A stretch of DNA of 64,000 nucleotides. It comes from Calliopsis andreniformis. Taxonomy: Eukaryota > Arthropoda > Insecta > Hymenoptera > Andrenidae. The notes beneath the pieces are model-generated. The model had not been told where the DNA came from. It searched no databases and was given only the letters and a program-made list of their open reading frames with translations. Shown in pieces: positions 1 through 9,840 of this stretch. The stretch is taken from the NCBI RefSeq assembly GCF_051401765.1, contig NW_027480438.1, positions 930,001 to 994,000 of the forward strand, read 5' to 3'. Made by a program: the position numbers and the translations under genes. The first letter of the stretch is position 1. Every line of letters begins with the position of its first letter.

Positions 1-315
1 CTCATCGTCAATCCTCAATCCTCAATCTTCAATCCTCAGTCCCCAATCCTCAATCATCAATCCTCAATACTCAATCCTTAATCCTCAATCCTCAGTCCTC
101 AATCCCAAATCTTCAATTCTCAATCCTCGATCCTCAGTCCTCAGTCCTCAAACCTCAATCCTCAGCTCTCAGCCCTCATCCTCAATCCTCAGTCCTCAGT
201 CTTCAATCCTCAATCCTCAATCCGCAATACTCAACCTTCAATCCTCAATCCTTGGTCCTCAAACCTCAATTCTGAATCCTCAATCCTGAATCCTCAATCT
301 TCAGACCTCAGTCAT
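1..315 (+). repeat. Tail of a B-C unit at the window edge
   Basis: This matches the last 315 bases of a B-C unit (compare 6852-7166 and 4917-5231). It shares the variant AATCCCAAATC with the copy near 6954, which the copy near 5030 lacks, so its closest visible relative is the 6295-7166 unit. Confidence 0.85.
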
Positions 316-461
316 CAACAATCAGTTGTCAATCCTCAATCCTCAATAGAATATCCTCAATTCACAGTTTTCAATACTCAATACTCAATCTGCAATCTTC
401 AAACCTCTATCCACAATCATCAGTTCTCATCACTCAACGCTCAACACTCAGTCCTCAATGC
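308..461 (+). repeat. Conserved 22-heptamer anchor block (representative; 82 copies)
   Basis: This 154-bp block still divides into 22 heptamers, but nearly each one has its own fixed changes (for example TCAACAA, TCAGTTG, AATATCC, ACAGTTT, GCAATCT, TCTATCC, TCATCAC, TCAACAC). The order is kept in copies across the window. The anchor CAACAATCAGTTGTC (or a one-base variant) starts at 316, 1133, 1775, 2683, 3940, 4360, 5232, 5875, 6295, 7167, 8389, 9206, 9841, 10261, 11133, 12355, 13172, 13800, 14708, 15965, 16385, 17257, 17900, 18320, 19192, 19841, 20504, 21768, 22188, 23060, 23431, 24527, 25170, 25590, 26448, 26952, 28405, 29048, 30480, 30900, 31772, 32415, 32835, 33707, 34929, 35704, 36339, 36759, 37631, 38853, 39670, 40298, 40718, 41535, 42087, 43344, 43764, 44636, 45279, 46131, 47003, 48456, 49099, 49519, 50377, 50881, 52334, 52977, 53397, 54255, 54759, 55856, 56387, 57050, 57993, 58545, 59189, 59504, 61559, 62222, 63101 and 63499. 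The anchor carries a small inverted repeat, ACAA and TTGT around TCAG. Confidence 0.9.
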
Positions 462-1132
462 ACAATCCTCAATCCCCAATCCTCATTCTTCAATCCTCAA
501 TTCAGAATCTTCAATCCTCAATACTCAATCTTCAATCCTCAATCCTCAATCCTCAATCATCAATCCTCAATCCTCAATCGTCAGCCTTCAACCCTCAATA
601 CACAATCTTCAATCCTCAACACTCAATCCTCAATCCTCAATCCTCAATGCTCATTCTACAATCCTCAATACCCAATCCTCAATCTTCAATCGTCAATCCT
701 CAATCATCAATCCTCAATCTTCAATACTCAACCCTCAATCCTCAATCCTCAATCCTCAATACTCAACCATCAGTCCTCAATTCTCAATACTCAATAGAAT
801 ATCCTGAATTCTCAGGATTCTATACTCAAACCTCAATCCTTAACCCTGAGCCCTCATTCACAATCCTCAATCATCAATCCTCAATACTCAATCCTTAATC
901 CTCAATCCTCAGTCCTCAATCCTCAATCCTCAATTCTCAATCCTCGATCCTCAGTCCTCAGACCTCAAACCTCAATCGTCAACGCTCAGCCCTCATCCAC
1001 AATCCTCAGTCCTCAGTCTTCAATCCTCACTCCTCAATCCTCAATCCTGAATCCTCAATCCTCAATCCTCAGTCCTCACCCATCAATCCTGAATCCTCAA
1101 TCCTGAATCCTCAATCTTCAGACCTCAGACCT
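316..1132 (+). repeat. Hybrid C/D unit, 817 bp
   Basis: The left part is type C (CAGACCTCAGTCAT before the anchor, ATCATCAGTTCTC and CAACGCTC after it). From about 440 it is type D (AATGCACAATCC at 459). The switch lies inside the shared anchor block, between 440 and 460, where C and D are identical. The rest matches D units at 8389 and 12355. It contains the palindrome at 794. Homology to 12,479-19,277 begins at the switch. Confidence 0.85.
794..823. repeat. 30-bp imperfect palindrome (representative; 38 copies)
   Basis: Left arm ATAGAAT, a two-base bulge AT, then CCTGA; loop ATTC; right arm TCAGG then ATTCTAT. The arms pair over 12 bp. Without the bulge, ATCCTGA and TCAGGAT form a perfect 7-bp stem. 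Copies start at 794, 2183, 3042, 7645, 7848, 8867, 11611, 11814, 12833, 14208, 15067, 19502, 20004, 20863, 23755, 27430, 27633, 29645, 34185, 34388, 35365, 38109, 38312, 39331, 41196, 42446, 45631, 47481, 47684, 51359, 51562, 55237, 55440, 56550, 57409, 60398, 60948 and a broken copy at 62009. Twenty-seven are canonical by eye. Eight pairs sit exactly 203 bp (29 heptamers) apart. The element includes an EcoRI site (GAATTC) and supplies G bases that are otherwise rare on this strand. Confidence 0.88.
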
Positions 1133-1774
1133 CAACAATCAGTTGTCAATCCTCAATCCTCAATAGAATATCACTAATTCACGGTTTTCAGTACTCAATA
1201 CTCAATCTGCAATCTGCAAATCTCTATCCACAAACATCAATTCTCATCACTCAACCCTCAACACTCATCCTCAATCTTCAATCCTCAATCCTCAATCCTC
1301 AATCCTCAATCCTCAATCCTCAATCCTCAATCCTCAATCCTCAATCCTCAATCCTCAATCCTCAATCTTCAATCCTCAATTCTCAATCTTGAATCCCCAA
1401 TACTCAATCTTCAATCCTCAATCCTCAATCCTCAATCCTCAATCCTCGATCCTCAATCCTGAATACTCAATCTTCAATCCTCAATCCTCAATCCTCAATC
1501 CTCAATCCTCAATCCTCATTCCTCAATCCTCAATACCCAATCCTCCATCGTCAATCCTCATTCCTCAATCCTCAATTCTCAATCCTCAATCCTCAGTCCC
1601 CCGTCCTCAAACCTCAATCCTAAACCCTCAGCACTCATCCTCAATCCTCAATCCTCAATCCGCAATCCTCAATATTCAATCTTCAATACTCAATCTTCAA
1701 TCCTCAATCCTCAGTCCTCAAACCTCAATTCTGAATCCTCAATCCTGAATCCTCAATCTTCGGCCCTCAGACCG
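1133..1774 (+). repeat. E unit, 642 bp, with longest pure heptamer run
   Basis: The E anchor is followed by ATCACTAATTCACGG. A perfect run of 12 TCAATCC units lies at 1278-1361. The equivalent runs at 9351 and 13317 have 10. This accounts for the 14-bp length difference from the 628-bp E unit at 13172. The variant CCTAAACCCTC near 1618 is shared with the copy near 13645 only. Confidence 0.88.
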
Positions 1775-2682
1775 CAACAATCAGTTGTCAATCCTCAATT
1801 CTCAATAGAATATCCTCAATTCACAGTTTTCAATACTCAATACTCAATCTGCAATCTTCAAACCTCTATCCACAAACATCAATTCTCATCACTCAAACTT
1901 CAACACTCAGTCCTCATTGTTCAATCCTCAATCCTCAATTCCCAATCTTCAATCCTCAATACTGAATCTTCAATCCTCAATCCTCAATCCTCAATCCTCA
2001 GTCCTCAGTCCTCAGTCCTCAAACCTCAAACCTCAATCCTCAATCCCCAATCCTCAATCCTCAATCCTCAATCATCAATCCTCAATCTTCAATACTCAAT
2101 CCTCAATCCTCAATCCTCAATCCTCAATCGTCAGTCTTCAATCCTCAATACTCAACCATCAATCCTCAATTCTCAATACTCAATAGAATATCCTGAATTC
2201 TCAGGATTCTATACTCAAACCTCAATCCTCAGCCCTGAGCCCTCATTCACAATCCTCAATCCTCAATCCTCAATCCTCAATTCTCAATCCTCAATCCTCA
2301 GCCCTCAGTCCTCAAACCTCAATCCTCAACCCTCAGCCCTCGTCCTCAATCTTCAATCCTCAATCCTCAATCCTCAATCCCCAATCCTCAATCTTCAATC
2401 CTCTATACTCCTTCTTCAATCCTCAATCCTCAATCCTCAATCCTCAATCCTCAATCTTCAATCCTCAATACCCAATACTCAATCTTCAATCCACAATCCT
2501 CAATCCTCAATTCTCAATCCTCAATTCTCAATCCTCAGTCCTCGAACCTCAATCCTCAATCCTCAATCCTCAATGCTCAATCTTCAATCTTCAATACTCA
2601 ATCTTCAATCCTCATACCTCAGTCCTCAAACCTCAATTCTGAATCCTCAATCCTGAACCCTCAATCCTCGGCCCTCAGTCCT
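1775..2682 (+). repeat. A-to-F unit, 908 bp
   Basis: It starts with an A anchor and runs as other A units to about 2120, then changes to sequence with the palindrome (2183) and the CTCAG-CTGAG element, ending at an F anchor. The other full-length copy is 13800-14707, also 908 bp. The internal part recurs near 19,920-20,500. Confidence 0.87.
2228..2239. repeat. Short inverted repeat downstream of palindrome
   Basis: CTCAG and CTGAG flank a CC spacer, 15 bases after the 30-bp palindrome at 2183-2212. The same arrangement follows many other palindrome copies (for example after 7848, 11814, 14208 and 20004). Copies in D and F units read TTAACCCTGAG instead and lack the left arm. No function can be assigned. 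Confidence 0.7.
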
Positions 2683-3939
2683 CAACAATCAGTTGTCAAT
2701 CCTCAATACTCAATAGAATCTCCTCAATTCACAGCTTTCACTACGCAGTACTCAATCTGCAATCTTCAAACCTCTATACACAAACATCAATTCTCATCAC
2801 TCAACCCTCAACACTCAGTCCTCAATGTTCAATACTCAATCCTCATTCCTCAATCCTCAACCGTCAACCTTCAATCCTCAATACTCAATCTTCAATCCTC
2901 AATCCTCAATCCTCAATCCTCCATCCTCATTCTTCAATCCTCAGTACCCAATCCCCAGTCTTCAATCCTCAATCCTCAATCCTCAATCCTCAATCCTCAA
3001 TCCTCAATACTCAACCATCAATCCTCAATTCTCAATACTCAATAGAGTATCCTGAATTCTCAGGATTCTATACTCAATCCTCAATCCTTAACCCTGAGCC
3101 CTCATTCACAATCCTCAATCCTCAATCTTCAATCCTCAATTCTCAATCCTCAATCCTCAGCCCTCAGTCCTCAAACCTCAATCCTCAACCCTCAGCCCTC
3201 ATCGTCAATCTTGAATCCTCAATCCTCAATCCTCAATCCCCAATACTCAATCTTCAATCCTCAATACTCTTTCTTCAATCCTCAATCCTCAATCCTCAAT
3301 CCTCAATCCTCAACCCTCAATCCTCATTCCTCAATCCTCAATCCTCAGTCTTCAATTCTCAATACTCAATCTTCAATCCTCAATCCTCAATCCTCAATCC
3401 TCAATCCTCAATATTCAATCGTCAGTCTTCAATCCTCAATACTCAATCTTCAATACTCAATCCTCAATCCTCAATCCTCAATCCTCAATCCTCAATCCTC
3501 AATCCTCAATCCTCAATCCTCAATCCTCAATCTTCAATCCTCAATTCTCAATCTTGAATCCCCAATACTCAATCTTCAATCCTCAATCCTCAATCCTCAA
3601 TCCTCAATCCTCGATCCTCAATCCTGAATACTCAATCTTCAATCCTCAATCCTCAATCCTCAATCCTCAATCCTCAATCCTCATTCCTCAATCCTCAATA
3701 CCCAATCCTCCATCGTCAATCCTCATTCCTCAATCCTCAATTCTCAATCCTCAATCCTCAGTCCCCCGTCCTCAAACCTCAATCCTCAACCCTCAGCACT
3801 CATCCTCAATCCTCAATCCTCAATCCGCAATCCTCAATATTCAATCTTCAATACTCAATCTTCTATCCTCAATCCTCAGTCATCAAACCTCAATTCTGAA
3901 TCCTCAATCCTGAATCCTCAATCTTCGGCCCTCAGACCG
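2683..3939 (+). repeat. F unit, 1257 bp
   Basis: The F anchor has AATCTCCTC and CACTACGCAG after it. It contains the ATAGAGT form of the palindrome at 3042. Copies are at 14708 (1257 bp), 20504 (1264 bp) and 42087 (1257 bp), with a more diverged one at 57050. The 1264-bp copy has one extra heptamer. Confidence 0.88.
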
Positions 3940-5874
3940 CAACAATCAGTTGTCAATCCTCAATTCTCAATAGAATATCCTCAATTCACAGTTTTCAATA
4001 CTCAATACTCAATCTGCAATCTTCAAACCTCTATCCACAAACATCAATACTCATCACTCAAACTTCAACACTCAGTCCTCATTGTTCAATCCTCAATCCT
4101 CAATTCCCAATCTTCAATCCTCAATACTGAATCTTCAATCCTCAATCCTCAATCCTCAATCCTCAGTCCTCAGTCCTCAGTCCTCAAACCTCAAACCTCA
4201 ATCCTCAATCCCCAATCCTCAATCCTCAATCCTCAATCATCAATCCTCAATCTTCAATACTCAATCCTCAATCCTCAATCCTCAGTCCTCAAACCTCAAT
4301 TCTGAATCCTCAATTCTGTATCCTCATTCCTGAATCCTCAATCTTCAGCCCTCAGTCATCAACAATCAGTTGTCAATCCTAAATCCTCAATAGAATATCC
4401 TCAATTCACAGTTTTCAATACTCAATACTCAATCTCCAATCTTCAAACCTCTATCCACAATCATCAATTCTCATCACTCAACACTCAACACTCAGTCCCC
4501 AATGCTCAATCCTCAATCCTCAATTCTCAATCTTCAATCATCAATACTGAATCTTCAATCCTCAATCCTCAATCCTCAATACTCAATCCTCAATCCTCAA
4601 TCTTCAACACTCAGCCCTCATCGTCAATCCTCAATCCTCAATCTTCAATACTCAGTCCCCAATCCACAACCTTCAATCCTCAATACTCAATCCTTAATCT
4701 TCAATCCTCAATCCTCAATCCTCATTCTTCAATCCTCAGTACCCAATCCTCAATCTTCAATCCTCAATCCTCAATCCTCAATCCTCAATCCTCAATCCTC
4801 ATTCTTCAATCCTCAATACCCAATCCTCAATCTTCAATCCTCAATCCTGAGTCCTCAATTCTCAATCCTCAATCCTCAGGCCTCAGTCCTCATACCTCAA
4901 TCCTCAACCCTCAGCCCTCATCGTCAATCCTCAATCCTCAATCTTCAATCCTCAGTCCCCAATCCTCAATCATCAATCCTCAATACTCAATCCTTAATCC
5001 TCAATCCTCAGTCCTCAATCCTAAATCTTCAATTCTCAATCCTCGATCCTCAGTCCTCAGTCCTCAAACCTCAATCCTCAACTCTCAGCCCTCATCCTCA
5101 ATCCTCAGTCCTCAGTCTTCAATCCTCAATCCTCAATCCGCAATACTCAACCTTCAATCCTCAATCCTTGGTCCTCAAACCTCAATTCTGAATCCTCAAT
5201 CCTGAATCCTCAATCTTCAGACCTCAGTCATCAACAATCAGTTGTCAATCCTCAATCCTCAATAGAATATCCTCAATTCACAGTTTTCAATACTCAATAC
5301 TCAATCTGCAATCTTCAAACCTCTATCCACAATCATCAGTTCTCATCACTCAACGCTCAACACTCAGTCCTCAATGCTCAATCCTCAATCCTCAATTCTC
5401 AATCTTCAATCCTCAATTCTGAATCTTCAATCCTCAATCCTCAATCCTCAATACTCAATCCTCAACCCTCAATCTTCAATCCTCAGTCCCCAATCCTCAA
5501 TCTTCAATCCTCAATACTCAATCCTCAATCTTCAATCCTCAATCCTCGATCCTCAATCCTGAATACTCAATCTTCAATCCTCAATCCTCAATCCTCAATC
5601 CTCAATCCTCAATCCTCATTCCTCAATCCTCAATACCCAATCCTCAATCGTCAATCCTCATTCCTCAATCCTCAATTCTCAATCCTCAATCCTCAGTCCC
5701 CCGTCCTCAAACCTCAATCCTCAACCCTCAGCACTCATCCTCAATCCTCAATCCTCAATCCGCAATCCTCAATATTCAATCTTCAATACTCAATCTTCAA
5801 TCCTCAATCCTCAGTCCTCAAACCTCAATTCTGAATCCTCAATCCTGAATCCTCAATCTTCGGCCCTCAGACCG
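3940..5874 (+). repeat. HOR 1935 bp (A-B-C)
   Basis: Three subunits of 420, 872 and 643 bp. It repeats in tandem: A at 3940 and 5875, B at 4360 and 6295, C at 5232 and 7167, each 1935 bp apart. The tandem stops after the second C anchor, where a C-D unit replaces C-A. Other copies are at 15965, 30480 and 43344. The B-C part holds a 229-codon open frame (4502-5191) judged non-coding. Confidence 0.92.
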
Positions 5875-8800
5875 CAACAATCAGTTGTCAATCCTCAATT
5901 CTCAATAGAATATCCTCAATTCACAGTTTTCAATACTCAATACTCAATCTGCAATCTTCAAACCTCTATCCACAAACATCAATTCTCATCACTCAAACTT
6001 CAACACTCAGTCCTCATTGTTCAATCCTCAATCCTCAATTCCCAATCTTCAATCCTCAATACTGAATCTTCAATCCTCAATCCTCAATCCTCAATCCTCA
6101 GTCCTCAGTCCTCAGTCCTCAAACCTCAAACCTCAATCCTCAATCCCCAATCCTCAATCCTCAATCCTCAATCATCAATCCTCAATCTTCAATACTCAAT
6201 CCTCAATCCTCAATCCTCAGTCCTCAAACCTCAATTCTGAATCCTCAATTCTGTATCCTCATTCCTGAATCCTCAATCTTCAGCCCTCAGTCATCAACAA
6301 TCAGTTGTCAATCCTAAATCCTCAATAGAATATCCTCAATTCACAGTTTTCAATACTCAATACTCAATCTCCAATCTTCAAACCTCTATCCACAATCATC
6401 AATTCTCATCACTCAACACTCAACACTCAGTCCCCAATGCTCAATCCTCAATCCTCAATTCTCAATCTTCAATCATCAATACTGAATCTTCAATCCTCAA
6501 TCCTCAATCCTCAATACTCAATCCTCAATCCTCAATCTTCAACACTCAGCCCTCATCGTCAATCCTCAATCCTCAATCTTCAATCCTCAGTCCCCAATCC
6601 ACAATCTTCAATCCTCAATACTCAATCCTTAATCTTCAATCCTCAATCCTCAATCCTCATTCTTCAATCCTCAGTACCCAATCCTCAATCTTCAATCCTC
6701 AATCCTCAATCCTCAATCCTCAATCCTCAATCCTCATTCTTCAATCCTCAATACCCAATCCTCAATCTTCAATCCTCAATCCTGAGTCCTCAATTCTCAA
6801 TCCTCAATCCTCAGGCCTCAGTCCTCATACCTCAATCCTCAACCCTCAGCCCTCATCGTCAATCCTGAATCCTCAATCTTCAATCCTCAGTCCCCAATCC
6901 TCAATCATCAATCCTCAATACTCAATCCTTAATCCTCAATCCTCAGTCCTCAATCCCAAATCTTCAATTCTCAATCCTCGATCCTCAGTCCTCAGTCCTC
7001 AAACCTCAATCCTCAACTCTCAGCCCTCATCCTCAATCCTCAGTCCTCAGTCTTCAATCCTCAATCCTCAATCCGCAATACTCAACCTTCAATCCTCAAT
7101 CCTTGGTCCTCAAACCTCAATTCTGAATCCTCAATCCTGAATCCTCAATCTTCAGACCTCAGTCATCAACAATCAGTTGTCAATCCTCAATCCTCAATAG
7201 AATATCCTCAATTCACAGTTTTCAATACTCAATACTCAATCTGCAATCTTCAAACCTCTATCCACAATCATCAGTTCTCATCACTCAACGCTCAACACTC
7301 AGTCCTCAATGCTCAATCCTCAATCCTCAATTCTCAATCTTCAATCCTCAATTCTGAATCTTCAATCCTCAATCCTCAATCCTCAATACTCAATCCTCAA
7401 TTCTCAATCTTCAACACTCAGTCCCCAATCCTCAATCTTCAATCCTCAATACTCAATCCTCAATCCTCAATCCTCAATCCTCAATTCTCAATCCTGAATG
7501 CTCAATCTTCAATCCTCAATCCTCAATCCTCAATCCTCAATCCTCAATCCTCAACCATCAATCCTCAATCTTCAATACTCAATCCTCAATCCTCAATCCT
7601 CAATCCTCAATACTCAAACATCAATCCTCAATTCTCAATACTCAATAGAATATCCTGAATTCTCAGGATTCTATACTCAATCCTCAATCCTCAATCTTCA
7701 ATCATCAATATTCAATCTTCAATCCTCAATCCTCAATCCTCAATCCTCAATCCTCAATCATCAATCCTCAATCTTCAATACTCAATCCTCAATCCCCAAT
7801 CCTCAATCCTCAATACTCAACCATCAATCCTCAATTCCCAATACTCAATAGAATATCCTGAATTCTCAGGATTCTATACTCAAACCTCAATCCTCAGCCC
7901 TGAGCCCTCATGCACAATCCTCAATCCTCAATCCTCAATCCTCAATTCTCAATTCTCAATCCTCAGCCCTCAGTCCTCAAACCTCAATCATCAACCCTCA
8001 GCCCACGTCCTCAATCTTCAATCCTCAATCCTCAATCCTCAATTCTCATTCTTCAATCCTCAATACCCAATCCTCAATCTTCAATCCTCAATCCTCAATC
8101 CTCAATTCTGAATCCTCAATCCTCAATCCTCAGACCTCAAACATCAATACTCAGCCCTCAGTCCTCGTCCTCAATCCACAACACTCAATCCTCAATCCTC
8201 AATCTTCAATCCTCAATCCTCAATCCTCAATCCTCAATCCTCATTCTTCAATCCTCAATACCCAATCCTCAATCTTCAATCCTCAATCCTCAATCCTCAG
8301 TTCTCAATTCTCAATCCTCAATCCTCAGTCCTCGAACCTGAATTCTGAATCCGCATTCCTGAATCCTCAATCTTCAGCCCTCAGTCATCAACAATCAGTT
8401 GTCAATCCTCAATCCTCAATAGAATATCCTCAATTCACAGTTTTCAATACTCAATACTCAATCTGCAATCTTCAAACTTCTATCCACAATCATCAATTCT
8501 CGTCACTCAACCCTCAACACTCAGTCCTCAATGCACAATCCTCAATCCCCAATCCTCATTCTTCAATCCTCAATTCAGAATCTTCAATCCTCAATACTCA
8601 ATCTTCAATCCTCAATCCTCAATCCTCAATCATCAATCCTCAATCCTCAATCGTCAGCCTTCAACCCTCAATACACAATCTTCAATCCTCAACACTCAAT
8701 CCTCAATCCTCAATCCTCAATGCTCATTCTACAATCCTCAATACCCAATCCTCAATCTTCAATCGTCAATCCTCAATCATCAATCCTCAATCTTCAATAC

Positions 8801-9840
8801 TCAACCCTCAATCCTCAATCCTCAATCCTCAATACTCAACCATCAGTCCTCAATTCTCAATACTCAATAGAATATCCTGAATTCTCAGGATTCTATACTC
8901 AAACCTCAATCCTTAACCCAGAGCCCTCATTCACAATCCTCAATCATCAATCCTCAATACTCAATCCTTAATCCTCAATCCTCAGTCCTCAATCCTCAAT
9001 CCTCAATTCTCAATCCTCGATCCTCAGTCCTCAGACCTCAAACCTCAATCGTCAACGCTCAGCCCTCATCCACAATCCTCAGTCCTCAGTCTTCAATCCT
9101 CACTCCTCAATCCTCAATCCTGAATCCTCAATCCTCAATCCTCAGTCCTCACCCATCAATCCTGAATCCTCAATCCTGAATCCTCAATCTTCAGACCTCA
9201 GACCTCAACAATCAGTTGTCAATCCTCAATCCTCAATAGAATATCACTAATTCACGGTTTTCAGTACTCAATACTCAATCTGCAATCTGCAAATCTCTAT
9301 CCACAAACATCAATTCTCATCACTCAACCCTCAACACTCATCCTCAATCTTCAATCCTCAATCCTCAATCCTCAATCCTCAATCCTCAATCCTCAATCCT
9401 CAATCCTCAATCCTCAATCCTCAATCTTCAATCCTCAATTCTCAATCTTGAATCCCCAATACTCAATCTTCAATCCTCAATCCTCAATCCTCAATCCCCA
9501 ATCCTCAATCCTCGATCCTCAATCCTGAATACTCAATCTTCAATCCTCAATCCTCAATCCTCAATCCTCAATCCTCAATCCTCATTCCTCAATCCTCAAT
9601 ACCCAATCCTCCATCGTCAATCCTCATTCCTCAATCCTCAATTCTCAATCCTCAATCCTCAGTCCCCCGTCCTCAAACCTCAATCCTCAACCCTCAGCAC
9701 TCATCCTCAATCCTCAATCCTCAATCCGCAATCCTCAATATTCAATCTTCAATACTCAATCTTCAATCCTCAATCCTCAGTCCTCAAACCTCAATTCTGA
9801 ATCCTCAATCCTGAATCCTCAATCTTCGGCCCTCAGACCG
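5875..9840 (+). repeat. HOR 3966 bp (A-B-C-D-E), copy 1
   Basis: Subunits of 420, 872, 1222, 817 and 635 bp. It carries palindromes at 7645, 7848 and 8867. The next copy begins at 9841. Private marks are CTCGTCACTC near 8500, also found at the matching place near 35,040, and CCCAGAGCCC near 8918, not shared with the 35.4 kb copy. The E part has one extra heptamer (CCCCAAT near 9496). Confidence 0.92.

Noticed and set aside
308..461. CENP-B box or other named centromere motif
   Set aside because: I found no match to the CENP-B box core (TTCG, A, CGGG pattern). A centromere role cannot be claimed from sequence alone.
794..823. Palindrome as a transcription terminator or transposon end
   Set aside because: No gene precedes it, no T-run follows the stem, and no target-site duplication or element body is bounded by copies. 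It lies in normal heptamer phase, so it is part of the satellite.
308..4500. CRISPR array, because of regularly recurring blocks
   Set aside because: Intervals are hundreds of bases to over 1 kb, the spacers are themselves repeats, and there are no cas genes.
4502..5191. 229-codon ATG frame repeated at 10403, 18462, 31042, 32977, 36901, 43906 and 46273
   Set aside because: Its recurrence follows from HOR copying. The copy at 16527 lost the ATG and the one at 6437 is cut short by a single change, with no sign of constraint on the frame. No ribosome binding site, splice signal or non-repeat domain is present.
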